From NCBI GenBank assembly GCA_022494885.1, contig JAGVSM010003771.1, positions 372,001-436,000 of the forward strand: 64,000 nucleotides of DNA, written 5' to 3'. The first letter of the stretch is position 1, and every line of letters starts with the position of its first letter. This DNA is from Micrasema longulum (Eukaryota > Arthropoda > Insecta > Trichoptera > Brachycentridae). A program made the translations under genes and the position numbers. Below the pieces are notes generated by a model. That model saw nothing but the letters and a program-made list of their open reading frames with translations. It was not told the DNA's origin and did no database searches. This document shows positions 22,635 to 35,285 of the stretch, piece by piece.

Positions 22635-23604
22635 TTTCTCGCTTTCGTTGATCGTTTGTACTTTTTCACCAAGTACACTAACTTAACTTTCACCGTGGTG
22701 GAATTTTGTGATTAAGGTCAGAAACCATTTGTTTCCTGAATACTGGAAAAAAAATATTTTTTAAATGTGAATTTGAGTAAGTAGGTAAATAACGTTTTTT
22801 TGCGAACGATTTGAAATCCTAACTGATAATCAAGAACTCCTGGGTGCTCGCCTTTATTTCATTCGGTTTTTATAGACAAATCCAAATCGAATTCTAACAA
22901 AGAGAAAAAAAATGTCTTTTGCGATGACGGATGACCTATAGTCAAGTTATTGCCTCACTGACTGCGTCTTATATTTACTAATTAGTGTGTTATCCTCAAT
23001 AAATACACATTCAAAAATACACCACCTATGATAAGAGAGTTATAGATGATTTCCGGTTTGCTTGACCAATGAGCAGAACTGATCGAGAATAAGCGGAAGA
23101 CAACCTCTGACGTCATACGCGGAGTTATTTCAGAAATACAAAACTTTAAAAAATCGTAGCGCTGATAACACGACATATAAATATTTTTTTTAATAACTTT
23201 TTGGCTTAGTTTAACAGTATATTAACAAATAAAAAATATAAAAAAAAACCTCCATACTTCCTCATTACAAAATATACTAATACATGAAGACAAAAAAAAT
23301 CCTGAAGACATTTTAATTTCTCTTGTTCATATTTTTATGTAACTCATTACCTCAGCAGTAACACTGGCTGTCAGTGTATTGTAAATGTAAATAACAGTAC
23401 AAAAACGTTGTTACTTGTTTTTACAAATTATCTACTATCTCAATACATTGGATTCCATGTACGAATGAAACGATATATTTATTCTGTTTTTTTAAAGTGA
23501 CAGTGTAATTTAAGCAATTTCTCATTAGACTCGATCATATTTATATTTGCGTTTTGTGTTCAAACAACCTGGATTTAAGTTCCGGAACTTAACTTGTAGT
23601 CAGT
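22635..23604. other. AT-rich noncoding stretch
   Basis: No supported gene or recognised repeat. Confidence 0.45.
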
Positions 23605-23740
23605 TAATGTTAATCAGCGTAAAAAGACTCAACATTCAGCTTGAACTTACAGTTAACTGGCATATACGGTTAGCCTTTTTACTCTACTATGCACTTTGCA
23701 TGGCAGTGTTGACGCGAGAACGCTCATTTTTAGAAAAAAA
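23605..23740 (+). repeat. Dispersed repeat G, copy 1
   Basis: CAGCGTAAAAAGACTCAACATTCAGCTTG through TTTTTACTCTACTATGCA and GGCAGTGTTGACG matches 49190-49320 in order and spacing. Function and class unknown; no tRNA-like head. Confidence 0.65.
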
Positions 23741-23969
23741 AATCGAATTATCGTTCTATGAAGAATCATTTCTATTTAATCAGCGGTGGTCTCATGTCTT
23801 ATCATAAAGATTGTCAGCTAAAGAATGAAGGCAAGAACAGAATTAAAATGCCATTTTCTTCGCGCTTAGAACGTGCCTATTTAATTTTACATCATTGGCC
23901 GCAACAATGGTACTGCTTGTCGGTGTTATAATCATAATAAATGTTTTTTTTATTTGAAATGTTTTTGTT

Positions 23970-24650
23970 AACCCTTACGGATTATTACATTCATTTTACA
24001 AAAATAATATATGATTTTGTATTCGTACTCTGTTGTTGATAATAATATATTTTAACGCCTTTTGAAAAGTGAGTCTTTTTTTTAGTTGAGTTTAGTTTTA
24101 GCTAGTAATTTATTGTATAATTTCAGTCCCAGATTTTAATTTGTCTCGATTGATTCTGATATTCTTGTATTATATCCATGTTTATTTTAATTTTTTCAAA
24201 TGTTAGTTCTTTGTCTACGGTGATATCAATTAGTTACAATTTCAAAAAATAATATTTTTGAAAAAGTTCGTTAACATTTAAGAGTTTTTTTAGTTGTTGT
24301 CAGATAAAGAAAGTCATATACTAGCTTTAATTTAAAATCAGGTTGTGGTCCCGTGGCTAGTGTCTCGGACTCACGGCTCAAAGATCCGTGGTTTAAATCC
24401 CACTCTACCCCAACTTGATTACCATTTTCTAATAGTGAGTTATTTACAACTCGTCAAAAATGGCCCTCAAAATAAAATATTTGGGTAAATCATAAGAACG
24501 CAAATATTTCTTTCACCAAAAATTTTTTTCAAAAATTTAAAAATATATTTTATTTTTATGTCGTTGTAGTATGTTTATGTCATTTTGATTTTCTTTTCCC
24601 CATAGTTTTTTTTTATCGTGAAAAATGTTTATTAAAATATAACTTTTGCC
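23970..24650 (-). pseudogene. LINE C-terminal fragment, split by a SINE
   Basis: The minus strand matches the element at 33640-34080: shared pieces include GTAGTATGTTTATGTCATTT, AGTCATATACT, TATAATTTCAGTCC and GTCTCGATTG (plus-strand spelling). The related copy encodes a readable LINE ORF end, so this is the same family, more decayed. SINE B is inserted at 24338-24533. Confidence 0.65.
24338..24533 (+). repeat. SINE family B inserted in a LINE
   Basis: Head GGTTGTGGTCCCGTGGCTAG, B-box region CGTGGTTTAAATCCC, body CTAATAGTGAGTTATTTACAA and CATAAGAACGCAAATATTTC. It is flanked by a 9-bp duplication AATTTAAAA at 24329-24337 and 24534-24542. The surrounding LINE sequence is continuous in the copy at 33.9 kb, which confirms insertion. 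Confidence 0.9.
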
Positions 24651-25371
24651 TACGTTAGGAATATATTAATAAAAATTTAAAACTTCTTATATAACTTCAT
24701 ATTTTGTTACAAAATTCTAATATTTTTTTTTTTATTTGCCTAAAATTTAATTGTTACAAAATTATATAACAAAAAACTGCTCGCAAAATAACTGGGAAGT
24801 TTTTAATATTTTATTCAAAACAAGGCTCGAGTAAGTAGTTACTTGTAAGAGCTTCTGTTGACTTAGAAATATTACTCGGAAACTGTTCCCGAGATGCGTC
24901 AAAGAAAACAATTTAAAACTTTGTCAAATGGCTTTACAAAAGACACGTTGTATCCACGAGACATTTGTCAAAATTTCGCATATTTAATTTGAAAACTTCG
25001 TTAAACAGTTTTCAAATATTCACACATCTCCGAGTGAGATCCAAGATTCTTGTTATACATCTCACATTTCGTTCTTTTGTTCGCTATTTTATATCTCATC
25101 TCATATATTTTATTGTTATTTAAATCGAGGCCCGCAGTATGGGGCCTAATAAGACGTGCTTGGTTGCTCTCTTCATATTTGCCTTATATCATTTGTTTAC
25201 AGTCACGTTCATGTATGTACGTAATGTACATATATGGGGAATGGCAATACTGAATTACGTGCATTTTACTTCTGTCGGAGCTCGTTAATTATACGCCGGA
25301 AATTATTTACTCAATGTTATAAAAACAAACCTGATACTCTGAGCACTGCAGGAATATTTGCAAAGGAAACA
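24651..25371. other. AT-rich noncoding stretch
   Basis: No supported gene or recognised repeat. Confidence 0.4.
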
Positions 25372-25677
25372 TTAAATTTTGTGGCGAATATAATCATGAC
25401 TCTTGGTGTAGTTTACCGATATTGTTTGGTCAGCTGAATACCTTTTAGGCGTTGTAAACTGATAATAGCGGGAATTAAAATTTTGTGGACTGTATGGAAA
25501 TTGTGTACTCACTTTTAAAGTTCTTCCGATTGTTTGTTTTATGAAGTTCTTCATTATTGCTATTTGCACGGATAACGATATTTCGATAGACAATGAAATA
25601 AATAATTTAGGCTCTTTAAATAACACTAATTTCATAATATCCATGTTTTTTGTTGATACTTCTTCATAAAACTCCAT
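25372..25677 (-). other. Open frame of unknown nature beside an inverted pair
   Basis: A 101-codon minus-strand open frame. Composition is AT-driven and I recognise no domain. It is recorded because its 5' end abuts the plus arm (25679) of the coding-like inverted pair described next. It may be chance. Confidence 0.2.
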
Positions 25678-25678
25678 C

Positions 25679-25768
25679 GTTAATGATACTGATAAAATTA
25701 TAAATAAACTTATTGATGAAACATTTTGGTTTAGCTTTACTTTTTTATATTTTGACCAACGAGCGCTT
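25679..25768 (+). pseudogene. Coding-like segment, arm 1 of inverted pair
   Basis: Thirty open codons encode a segment matching, with about 22 of 30 residues identical, the minus-strand segment at 25990-26079. Shared pieces are INKLI, the Trp-Phe centre, and YFDQRAL at the end. Similarity stops after ALK/ALS on both sides. It appears to be a diverged inverted duplicate of the piece downstream. No start codon or splice signals are assignable. Confidence 0.4.
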
Positions 25769-25944
25769 AAAATGCGTATTTCCCATTCTGTTGTATTTTG
25801 CCATGTGTTCTTTTCCCACCTTTTAAATTATAAAAGCTTAATCTTAATTTTGGTCCAAAAACTCTACAAACTAGTTGTAAATATTTATGTTATCTGCCCC
25901 CTGTTAAAATACTTACTTGATCTTATCTCCAAAATATGTTAAGA

Positions 25945-26175
25945 ATATTATAAAAGCTGTAAACATTGTAAACAATTCACCAGTCTTGAAAGCGCTCTTT
26001 GGTCAAAATAATAAAAAGTATAACTAAACCAAGAAGTTTTATTGATAAGTTTATTTATAGTTTTATCATAATCATTAACACAAATTTCACATAGTCCGAT
26101 ATATGATAACGCAGAATACGATAAAGGTCTATCATAGAGACACTTTTCACAGTGTGACTTGCCCACAGGACGGTA
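25945..26175 (-). pseudogene. Unknown Cys-rich coding-like segment, arm 2
   Basis: An open minus-strand frame from about 26175 to a stop near 25948 contains C-x2-C (HCEKC), then 18 residues later a second C-x2-C (LCEICVNDYDK), followed by INKLINKTSWFSYTF and YFDQRALSRLVNC. The two Cys pairs would suit a zinc ribbon. I recognise no family, and there is no ATG at the head of the frame, so it would be an internal exon, a pseudogene, or a captured gene fragment. The paired copy at 25679 keeps the frame but differs at several amino-acid positions. Confidence 0.35.
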
Positions 26176-26181
26176 GAACAA

Positions 26182-27828
26182 AAATAATTAAAAATAGTTA
26201 GGATTTAGGTAGGAACGGGATATTTACAGTCTTATATTAGTTGCCAATATAAAAAATGTAAATTCAGTACGTAACACGGGTGAAATATATACAATTACCA
26301 ACTGAACGTAATATTTAACATGTATTAAGTTGTCAAATCCGTTTTTAAAATCAATCGATTCGGCCCGGCCGGTCGAAAACATGTTCCTTTTAAATATAAT
26401 TGACATTTCATTTTCTAAAATAATTTAATCAAAATCATATGCAACTTTATTTATTTTATTTAATTGTACAATACGCTCAAGGGGCATTTACCAAAATTAT
26501 ACTGGTTAGTACAAACATAGTAAGTATTAATTTTAAAAGTAAAAAACACTTTTATCGTATACATGAAGAAACAAAAAAAAATATGCTGCAATGCAAAATA
26601 AAAAGTGAAACTTTGCATAGTGAAAAAGAAAAAAATATTAGAAACAAAAAGCAAATTGTAAATAACTTGTTATGAATTTAACAACAATAAATAAAAAAAC
26701 AAATATAAATATACGTATAACAAATGGTATTGATAAATTAATGTTAAAAACAAATTATAAAAATTAGTGTACAGTAGGTATATATAAGATAATTAATAAT
26801 AATAAGGAAGAATATATGGTACACAAAAATTTTTGATAAGTTAATTTCAGAAATTTATAATATTGATTTATATAGGGTCACTTGTGAAAAATTTACACAA
26901 ACCCCTACGTATAAAATGAACATACGATAATAATTACTGATTCATTTTATTTGTGGGAATTTTTTATTTATATTTTTTATTTCTCGCCTCTTCGCTTTTT
27001 TTTTTCTCCTGACAGTGGCGAAACGATCAGGTCTTTGATTTATAAATCATTATGAATATTTTTGATGATTTTATTTTTATCGGCAAATGCTCGATGTATT
27101 AGAAATGCTGTTGTGGAGACAGATGCTACGCATTTTGTGGACTGCAATTCGCGCAAATGTCTCCATCTTCGATGAACTCTCAATAAGCAAAATACTTTCT
27201 ACAAAATGTAAGAATAAAAAAAATATGCTATTCTGTTTTAAACATATTTAAAAAAAAAAAAATGTATTTTTAAAATTGGAAGTAACTAGGACAGTTTTAA
27301 GTCCGAAAAGATTGTGGTCCTCACAAAACGATACCCTCAACTCGGCTTAGGATCAGTAGACATTGAGTCATATCATACACCCAGTGCCTAATACCCTCGA
27401 CATCAACTACGCTCAGCAGTGAGTAAAACGATAAAGTAATATTATTTCATTACATTTTAAATGTGTAATTATATATGTTTGTATGCGTACTATTTATCAG
27501 ATAATGAAATTTAATATTTTATTAAGTCATCTTAAAAAATACTATTCCATGAGAAGTTTTTATTTTATGATGCAAAAATTATTTTACGAAAACTGCTTAA
27601 TTATCCCAATTAAAGAATATCCGTGTAGAACGTGAAGTTTGTCCAATTAGTAGAAGGTTGTATGAACAACGCAAATACTCCCAGTTCATTTGGCTGACTG
27701 CCAGTTGCTGATTGTAGATTCATGGACACAGTACTTTGCGTTACACAAACGACTGTCGAGCACTTCTATAATTAATATTTAATGCACCCTGAAAACCATT
27801 CAATAGAATACTAAAATAAATATTATCA
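26182..27828. other. AT-rich noncoding stretch
   Basis: Very A-rich around 26520-26720, where open frames on both strands are compositional. No repeat copy recognised. Confidence 0.45.
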
Positions 27829-28596
27829 TCTGTGTCTAGTATACGAAATTTAGGTATTATACTTGACACTAAACTTTCTTTTACAATTCAAATTGAACAT
27901 GTTATCAATAAATCCTTAAAACTCCTTAGATTTGGATTTATTAACAGAAGCACAACTGACTTAAAAAATATCGACATCCTTAAATTTCTCTTCCGTTTCC
28001 TTGTTCGCCCGCACCTAGAGTATTCCTCTGTTATCTGGTCTCCATAGTATGATTTTCACATCAAGACTATTGAATCAAAAACATCTATTTTTCAGAAAGA
28101 TAGGCTGGAGGTTGGGCTTATCCAGATACCAATATACGCATAATGAGTTAGAAACCACCTTAAATATATCTTCTCTTCAAGACCGTCGAAATAAATCCGA
28201 CCTTTTAGTCCTATTTAAAAATCTCAACTCACTCTTTGATGCGCCTGAACTACTGAGATCGATAAAATTTAATATCCTAACTAGAAACCTCAAACAGAAC
28301 TTACTCTTTCATACCGATAACCATAGAACTAACTGTGGTTTTTATTCTCTATGCCCAGAATTCTTAGTTCTGCCAACAAACATACCAGTCTTGATTTCTT
28401 TGATAACAAGTTGTCTTATTTCAAACGATCACTGAATCAAATTCGATTAAAAACACCTCTCTCCCGCTTCCGCTTCCACAAAGTCTACTATATACCATTG
28501 CGTTTTTCTACTTTTTTCATATTAATTTTCCATGTATAAACATATCCTTAAAAATGTCCACTGGGCGTATATATGAATAAATAAAATAAAATAAAA
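27829..28596 (+). mobile_element. LINE 3' fragment with A-rich tail
   Basis: Translation begins IRNLGIILDTKLSF, then LFRFLVRPHLEYSSVIWSP, the conserved 'LGV..D..L.F' and 'LVRP.LEY.S.IW.P' motifs that follow the catalytic region of LINE reverse transcriptases. After a stop and a frameshift come LNISSLQDRRNKSDLLVLF and PELLRSIKFNI, and after a further shift near 28350, LDFFDNKLSYFK. The 3' UTR ends in AATAAATAAAATAAAATAAA at about 28570-28596. The element starts abruptly just upstream of 27829 (5' truncation). Confidence 0.85.
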
Positions 28597-29335
28597 TTCT
28601 GTGAATTACGCCGATTATTCCGATGTTTTTTTTTTCAATAAATCAAATTAATTTTTACGTTTTGACAAACTGTACGTTTAAATTTAAAAATAAATGTTTC
28701 ATTTTTCTAGATTTTTAAAAAGTTCAATCTTTGAATCTAATCGACAAACGCCGACGTACTGAGTATTGACAACAAGTATTAATATTTTAAACAATCAAAC
28801 AACTTTACTCGACTTTAGTAGGATGTGTAAGCTATAATATACAAAATTATTGCACTTCAATGTAGATTCTATAGAAAACTGTATGATTTATTTATCTTTT
28901 AACGCCATGCAGAATTGTTGTTTTTTTTTGGTTAATAAAGAAGCGTTATTTAAACGATATTTTTATAAATGTACCGCCTACTTCTATTTTATATTGTGTT
29001 TACATTTATTTACTCTTTTTAAGAACGATTTTTCTTAAATTGATTTACAAGCTTACACTTTAATCACTTTCAGCTCAATTTATATTCTGACGTGGTATGA
29101 TAAATATTTAAATCACGTCTGTTGCTACGATTTTCTTTTTGGTGATTTCCCCTTGGGAGCTTAATATTTTTAAACCGTTACAAATACATCGAACCTTCTT
29201 TAGCCGAGCGGAATTAAACACGAAATTTTCAGCGCGATTTTTCTCGGGAAATAGGGCGAAAGAAAAGCGGATTAAGCGCAATGTTTGAAAAACTGTTCGA
29301 ATAATTTGCAAAGTGGATTATGTAAGAAAAAGTAT
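28597..29335. other. AT-rich noncoding stretch
   Basis: No supported gene or repeat. Confidence 0.45.
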
Positions 29336-29535
29336 TATTACTTTTCCAATGGGGGTCTGGGTCGTACTACTGCGGCGTTCTCAGGTAATCGGCTTTGAAA
29401 TTATCCTGGCTACTTTGGGCTTGTTCGAAGGGGATACTGGACTCACGACCCCCGCGGACAAAGGACCCCCTATTGTTTCCGTGACTTGATATTCCCGGGT
29501 AAGCCTCACCTTCCTGGCTCCTTATTGTTGAAACA
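29336..29535. other. GC-rich island, function unknown
   Basis: About 200 bp of mixed, GC-rich sequence. On the plus strand CCAATGGGGGTCTGGGTC opens a 12-codon frame (MGVWVVLLRRSQ) ending at a good donor CTCAG-GTAATC near 29383, which could be a signal-peptide start. It is too short to trust. Could equally be a conserved regulatory element. Confidence 0.25.
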
Positions 29536-31604
29536 TTTGCGACTGTTTTATGGCAGATTTCTTCTTACTTGGGATAAATTTTAAGCCGTTTCACCGAGCC
29601 ACACAACAGAACAAAAGAAAAGGCTGGACAAGAGAAATAATTTTATTTGAGAGCCCGAAATTCAAATTACTTAAATACATTCCAATTCGCAACAAAAATT
29701 CTTCACGAGTAAAAGCTTTAAAATTGTTTAATTTACTTGAGTAACCAAAACGTAGAAAAAATTTTTACTCCAAGTGAATTAATACGATATGAAAATGGGG
29801 TTAGCTAAGCTATTTTTTAAATAACCCTTCTGATTTAAGACGTTTAATTTTATTTACAAAAAATTCATATGATTAATTTTATCATTTATAATAAATTAAC
29901 CAGTAGACAGTCATATTATTGTTAATTTTACATAAACATATCTGCCTCAAAACAGGTTGCACCTAGTTAGGTAGACTAGACATAATCCAGATAAATATAT
30001 TAACTTAAACATGTAGTAGATTATAAAGTTGTATTTTTTTGTTCATAAATCGTGATTATTATTTAAATAATGTTTATCCTACATTTTCATAAAAATTCAC
30101 AGTTGAATTTGTTTTCGTAATTACATAAATAAATATTTTATTTTTTTTAAATTCACTTCCAAACGAAGAAATTAATTTACTTTAGACATAATAAATTGTT
30201 TATAATGTAATTGGTATGTTAACTAACGTATGACGTTTCAATCACTAAAAGCGTCATGAAATTCACGTCCGTAGCATTAAATTAATTAAATTTTGTCGTC
30301 ATGTTTGAGACATTAACTTGTCATGGAAAAAGCTTTTTTGCCATTCAATTATGTTGTACAGAGACCACCTACTGGAAAATGATTTTAAACACATTCAAAC
30401 CTTGAAATTTCTATTTCCTTACAGTCTTTGACTGAGAGCTAACTAAGAACTAACCATACAATCATACATTGATAGATAAGCATTTGCAGGAAAATTTATT
30501 GAAATGTCTTACAACGCGTGCATGGCCAATTTTTTTTTTCATTGTCATGGCGGACGAAGAATATTACAGGTTATATTTAACAAATTAAATTGTTTCATAC
30601 GATGTATAGTACATGCTACTAGAAACTAACACAAACGTGCAGTCATAATTATTAAAAAATATATCTTAATAATGTGATGATCGTACTAATACTAATGATT
30701 GAGGCTTAAAAACTATTTATGTGAAAAAATTACAAATTACGAAGGTTTTGAAAAATAATGTCTCTTTATTCAACAATCTAATAACTTTTGAATGTTGCCC
30801 ATTTTACAATTTGACATTGTAATGGTTACCTCATACTTGGCCAATTATTGTACTCTACCATTCTTCTTCTCCTATTTTTTTCTTTGTGCATTAAACATGA
30901 ACTCTATCGTATTATTATTAAATAGAGATTAGAAATATAGAGAGAGTATCGTTGATCGGTGGTTATAACGTTTTAATTAATAAAATGAACATTAAATAAA
31001 AATGAAAGAAAGCGCTTTAAATAATCTTTGGCTGCGGGGAAGGTGTTAATTGGTTCTCCTGGCCCTTCAGTTTTCATTTTCTTAGAGGCACTTTGGCCAA
31101 CATAATAGCGCGTAAATTTTCAAATTACATTATTAAATTGTACGAGTGCGACCTCTTTCGAATACAAAAAGGAAATTTATTTGTTTTTCGTGTCAACGCT
31201 AAAGTTTAAGGGATGAAATATTCGAATGCGATGAATACATTAGAGAAACAGTTGACGTTGAAGCGTTTAATATTGCCAAAATTGGTAATTGAGTTATATG
31301 AAATTCTTATACCATATTCGGAATGAAAAATTTACTCTGTAAATTCGCGCGTGGGATTCAGTACGAATATTGTTAGGTAGGGTTCTCCTGGGCCGATGAA
31401 ACTAAATCAGCGAAGTATTTATTTGATACTATTGTATTTATTTATTTAATTTTTTTACTAACCTAATTAATATTAAGATTTTTTTTTATGTAGTATTAAT
31501 TTTTTTAAATTAAAAAAAATGAAGAAACGCTATTTTTTTTAACAACTTTCATTCATTAAAATAAATCAATTATTCATGTACATTACCATCTGTATTCACT
31601 GTAG
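29536..31604. other. AT-rich noncoding stretch
   Basis: A less AT-rich segment at 31020-31380 has no recognised frame. Nothing else seen. Confidence 0.4.
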
Positions 31605-31772
31605 GTGAAATAGTAACCGAATTCTGGACGAGTCTTTTCAACTCGATGGCTACGCTCAGGAAAAAATTTCGAAAAAAAATCGAGCGGAGACAAATCCGCC
31701 TTGTAATGTAGTGTTTTGCGCGTTTGTTAACCACTCTTGAGTTACTGGTTTCAATTCCTGGGAGGGTTCAAT
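31605..31772 (+). repeat. Composite SINE, family C, copy 2
   Basis: The 5' block GTGAAATAGTAACCGAATTC / CTGGACGAGT-CTTTTCA-ACTCGATGGCTACG keeps the hairpin with changed loop bases. It is followed by AAATCCGCCTTGTAATGTAG and a B-box relative GGTTTCAATTCCTGG. Confidence 0.8.
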
Positions 31773-33639
31773 TTCAACAAATATAAACAGACTTTTAGTG
31801 GGAATATGTTAGCCTATGCATTTAATTGGTTTATATTAATTTTGTCGTTTTTTTTTTTAATTTTCACTTTTTAAAACCTTTGTACATAATTTAAATTGTA
31901 CATTGACGTGTTTATTGCTAAATGATAATTTCTTCCAACAAATCAATAAAATATTGGTGTTATTTTTGTTCTAAAGGTGTTTTTAATACAAAATAAAATA
32001 AAATAAAAAAAACTTAGATACATGAAAATAGAAATAACCGAATTTGTATAAAAATTACCTTAAATCAATACTATTACTCAATGTGAAAAAAAAAAACGAA
32101 AGGAGGATAGCTTGAGGAAGAGAAAAAGGATATTTCTTTAGACGTGCTTTAAATAGAGGTAATGAAGAGGCATCTTTGATATTGGATAGGAGATGAGCCA
32201 GCCGCATGGACACTTTTTTAGTTAGAGAAGAACAAGAAATTGTGGATATGAATTAAAAGGGTGCTGTGAGATTTTTTATTATGTATACTTTTAGCCATTT
32301 TTACCCATGCCAAGTTTTAAGATCGGTATTTTGAATTAATTTTTTGTTTTTTTTTATCATAAAGAGCAGCAGACTTTACCATGGTAAAGACCTCCGCAAG
32401 ATTTAACAAAATTATTTCCCCTGCGTAGCAACACCTAAAAATACTTTTAATTTCATACACAGACTTTGTAGAACAAAAAAAAGATGATTAACATAATTGT
32501 TGTCTCTTTTAAGTGAAACTGGTATTAAAATAACATAAATTTCCTTAAATTATCAAAAGAACACAAGTAATTAGAAAAGTTGTATAGCTTAGTTAATGAG
32601 TTAAGTAATATTTTTTTAATTCTTTCGTCAGTTATTTCTGTTTAAGTTTAAATGGAAAAGTTTTAAGGCAAAATTCTCGGGCACGCTTTGGTTAGTTACA
32701 TCTCTTATAATAAAAACATGGCTACTACGAGTCATTTCGGTAAATATATTTAAAAATATAAAAAAGCATCCGCATTTTCCGATTAAGACAGAAATAAATA
32801 AATCTCACAGCCATTGTAGTGTTGTGATCGCCCCGATTCGTAAATGTAAGTACATAATTCTCATTAGTAAACGTTCTCAGAAATGAATCATGGCTTTAGT
32901 GTACGTGATGCTTCTTCATTCCACCCCTAGATGGCAGATCTGCATACGTGAAATATTATATTGCGAAGCGAAAACCCGCTATTTAAATGTAAGACTTAGC
33001 GTAAATACTGTTTTCATAAAGCTTCACTTGCAACTTTTGAGGAATACGCGTTGTTTTCAGAAATTTCCATTTTTGCGTTAGTTCTAGCTTAACACTTGAA
33101 ACACAAATCTTAAGCATTTCAATACACTTTGTTTTAACTTAGCTTAGCTCTGTAAAATGTTGAATTTTGTAAGCACTGTTTATGTTATTTTAAAGTTTAA
33201 TTTTATTGTTGTTGTCGGATTAAAAGCAAAAAGCCTTTTCCGGTTTGCTTACACATAATCAAAAATATTTAACTTTTCTCAACGAATAAACCAAGTGGTC
33301 ATTAGTTTGGTGGTAATGAAAAACTCAATAAAAAAACAGCTGTACCAGTTAGAAACCACAACTTTAAATACCAGTTTAAATAGGCAAATGCTTGTTTTTC
33401 TATTAGTTTTTATTTAAACAAACAAATATTTTTAAAAAGCAAGCCAAGTTTTCATTTTTTTTATTTGTATTTTTTGCAATTTCAACACAAAAATGAACCC
33501 ATTGCAAATAAAGTTGACTAAATGATAAATGGTCAAATTTTTGTTTTCGAATTTTCGATACGGGGTACATGCATTTAATAAAATATTTTTACTCTTAAAA
33601 TTCACATTCTACTCTTAATAATAATATTTTTAACATCTT
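31773..33639. other. AT-rich noncoding stretch
   Basis: An A-rich run at 31988-32010 (AAATAAAATAAAATAAA) looks like a retroelement tail. The purine-rich part at 32090-32270 after it reads open in pieces, but nothing is identifiable. Confidence 0.35.
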
Positions 33640-34080
33640 TTGTATAGGTTGTCTGAGTCTTTTGTTTAGTTTTGTCTGGTAGTTTATTATATAATTTCAG
33701 TCCATTGTTTATTGGTCTCGATTGTCCGTTTCTCGTTTTAGAAGGTTTTATTTGATATTTTTCTAATATTCTCGTATTGTGTTCATGTTTACTACAGTTT
33801 TTTTCAAGATTTAATTCTTCGTCTGCAATTACATCAGTGGCTCATTTATGAATAAATTTTAAGGATTCTAGTTGAAAGAGTTCAGTTACATTTAATTGTT
33901 TAGTTTGTTTAAAAAGTTATTTAGTTGCTGTTAGATAGGGTAGGTCATATACTGACTTAAATATTTTATTTTGTTGTCTTTGTAGTATGTTTATGTCATT
34001 TCGATTTTCCGTTCCCCATGGTAGTTGCATATAACATATCTTAGTGTTTACATATGCTTCGTACGTTAGAACTTTTTCCT
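33640..34080 (-). pseudogene. LINE C-terminal fragment
   Basis: Minus-strand translation reads WGTENRNDINILQRQQNK, KSVYDLPYLTATK, LNVTELFQLESLKFIHK and, further on, GLKLYNKLPDKTKQK. This order (W..........LQ..QNK..R......Y.T..L......L.V..L......F; G.K.YN.LP) is the ORF end of CR1/Jockey-like LINEs. One in-frame stop follows TATK. It shares sequence with 23970-24650. Confidence 0.75.
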
Positions 34081-35226
34081 TTTTTTTAAACAGTTTTGTT
34101 TATTTTAATTAACATGGATGTTTTTTAGGTACATAAAAAAACAATATTTGGATTATATCGATTACAGAATTGTAATATAAGCCTTGGGTTTACTACACTT
34201 TTAAAACGTCAGATAATTTTTCCTGCGATGGGCTAAAATGATCTAAAAATGCTTTGCAAATATATTGTAGGTTCGCATAAAATGTCTGGTCTCGTGATCT
34301 AGTTTGTGGTCGACGCAGTAGGTATGTCGTCATGCAATAGGTATCGGGTACTTTTTCAGCCACAGTTAAATAAAAATATTTATTTAGCAATAAGTATTTA
34401 CCCAGTAATATGACTGGTACTCAAAAAAGATGTACCCTATAAAAAATCAAAGTTATTATTTATATTTAAAAAAAGTACAGTCGGTTCTTATCCTGTATGC
34501 GTAATCTACATGTGTAAAAGTACTTCAAACGTATATTTCCATTACACACGATGTACATTGTAAGGTCTTAGAAATTCCTTTAATCCGTAAAATTAATATG
34601 CAAAGATTTGTATGTTGATTTTTGACCGTATCGAATTGAACCTATGTCGGAGGGTTCCTAAAATGTGTACATATAATATATTTACCATACTAGGAAGGTA
34701 CTTGAATGCCCAAACAGGGCTTAATTGCGGTTGGAAATTGGTCTAAATCTAACAATAGACTATTAACGAGATATGGCACAAGGATATCACGTATAAATAT
34801 TGAAAATGTACATATCATTATGGTTACCTTTTCATTATTTTAGTTCACAAAACATATTTATAATAGTCATGAGGATCTCCATCATGATACAATCGAATAC
34901 CCCTTTTTCGGGATCACGATTACGTTATTTTGACAACCAATAAACGTTAGAATTAAGTTTTTAGTTTTGTTTTATATGATAATGGGAAAACAAAAATATA
35001 CAAATTGATTTACCTTAAATCAAAATTACCTAATTACTCAAAGGGCATTTTCAGTCATTCATAAATAATTGTGCAGTGGGAATCAAATTGTTGTGAGTCG
35101 AGAGCGAACTATGAACCTCGGCTTTTAAGTTTTATTTAGGTATTTGTAGACTTTCAATAAATAAATAGTTAATTAATCAAAATTGACATTTTCTTTTTCT
35201 GTATCGAGGCGGAAAAAAAACTTCTG
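34081..35226. other. AT-rich noncoding stretch
   Basis: No supported gene or repeat. Confidence 0.4.
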
Positions 35227-35285
35227 AGAGTGAAATAGAACTAGAACCTTAAAGAGATGCTGTTTTGTAACGTCATGGAGATAAA
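35227..35285 (+). repeat. SINE family C, 5' block scrap
   Basis: GAGTGAAATAGAACTAGAACC resembles the first 20 bases of the family C 5' block, but no tRNA-like module follows. Short and uncertain. Confidence 0.35.

Noticed and set aside
26439..26675. Overlapping open frames on both strands
   Set aside because: Driven by A/T composition; no domain and no codon signature.
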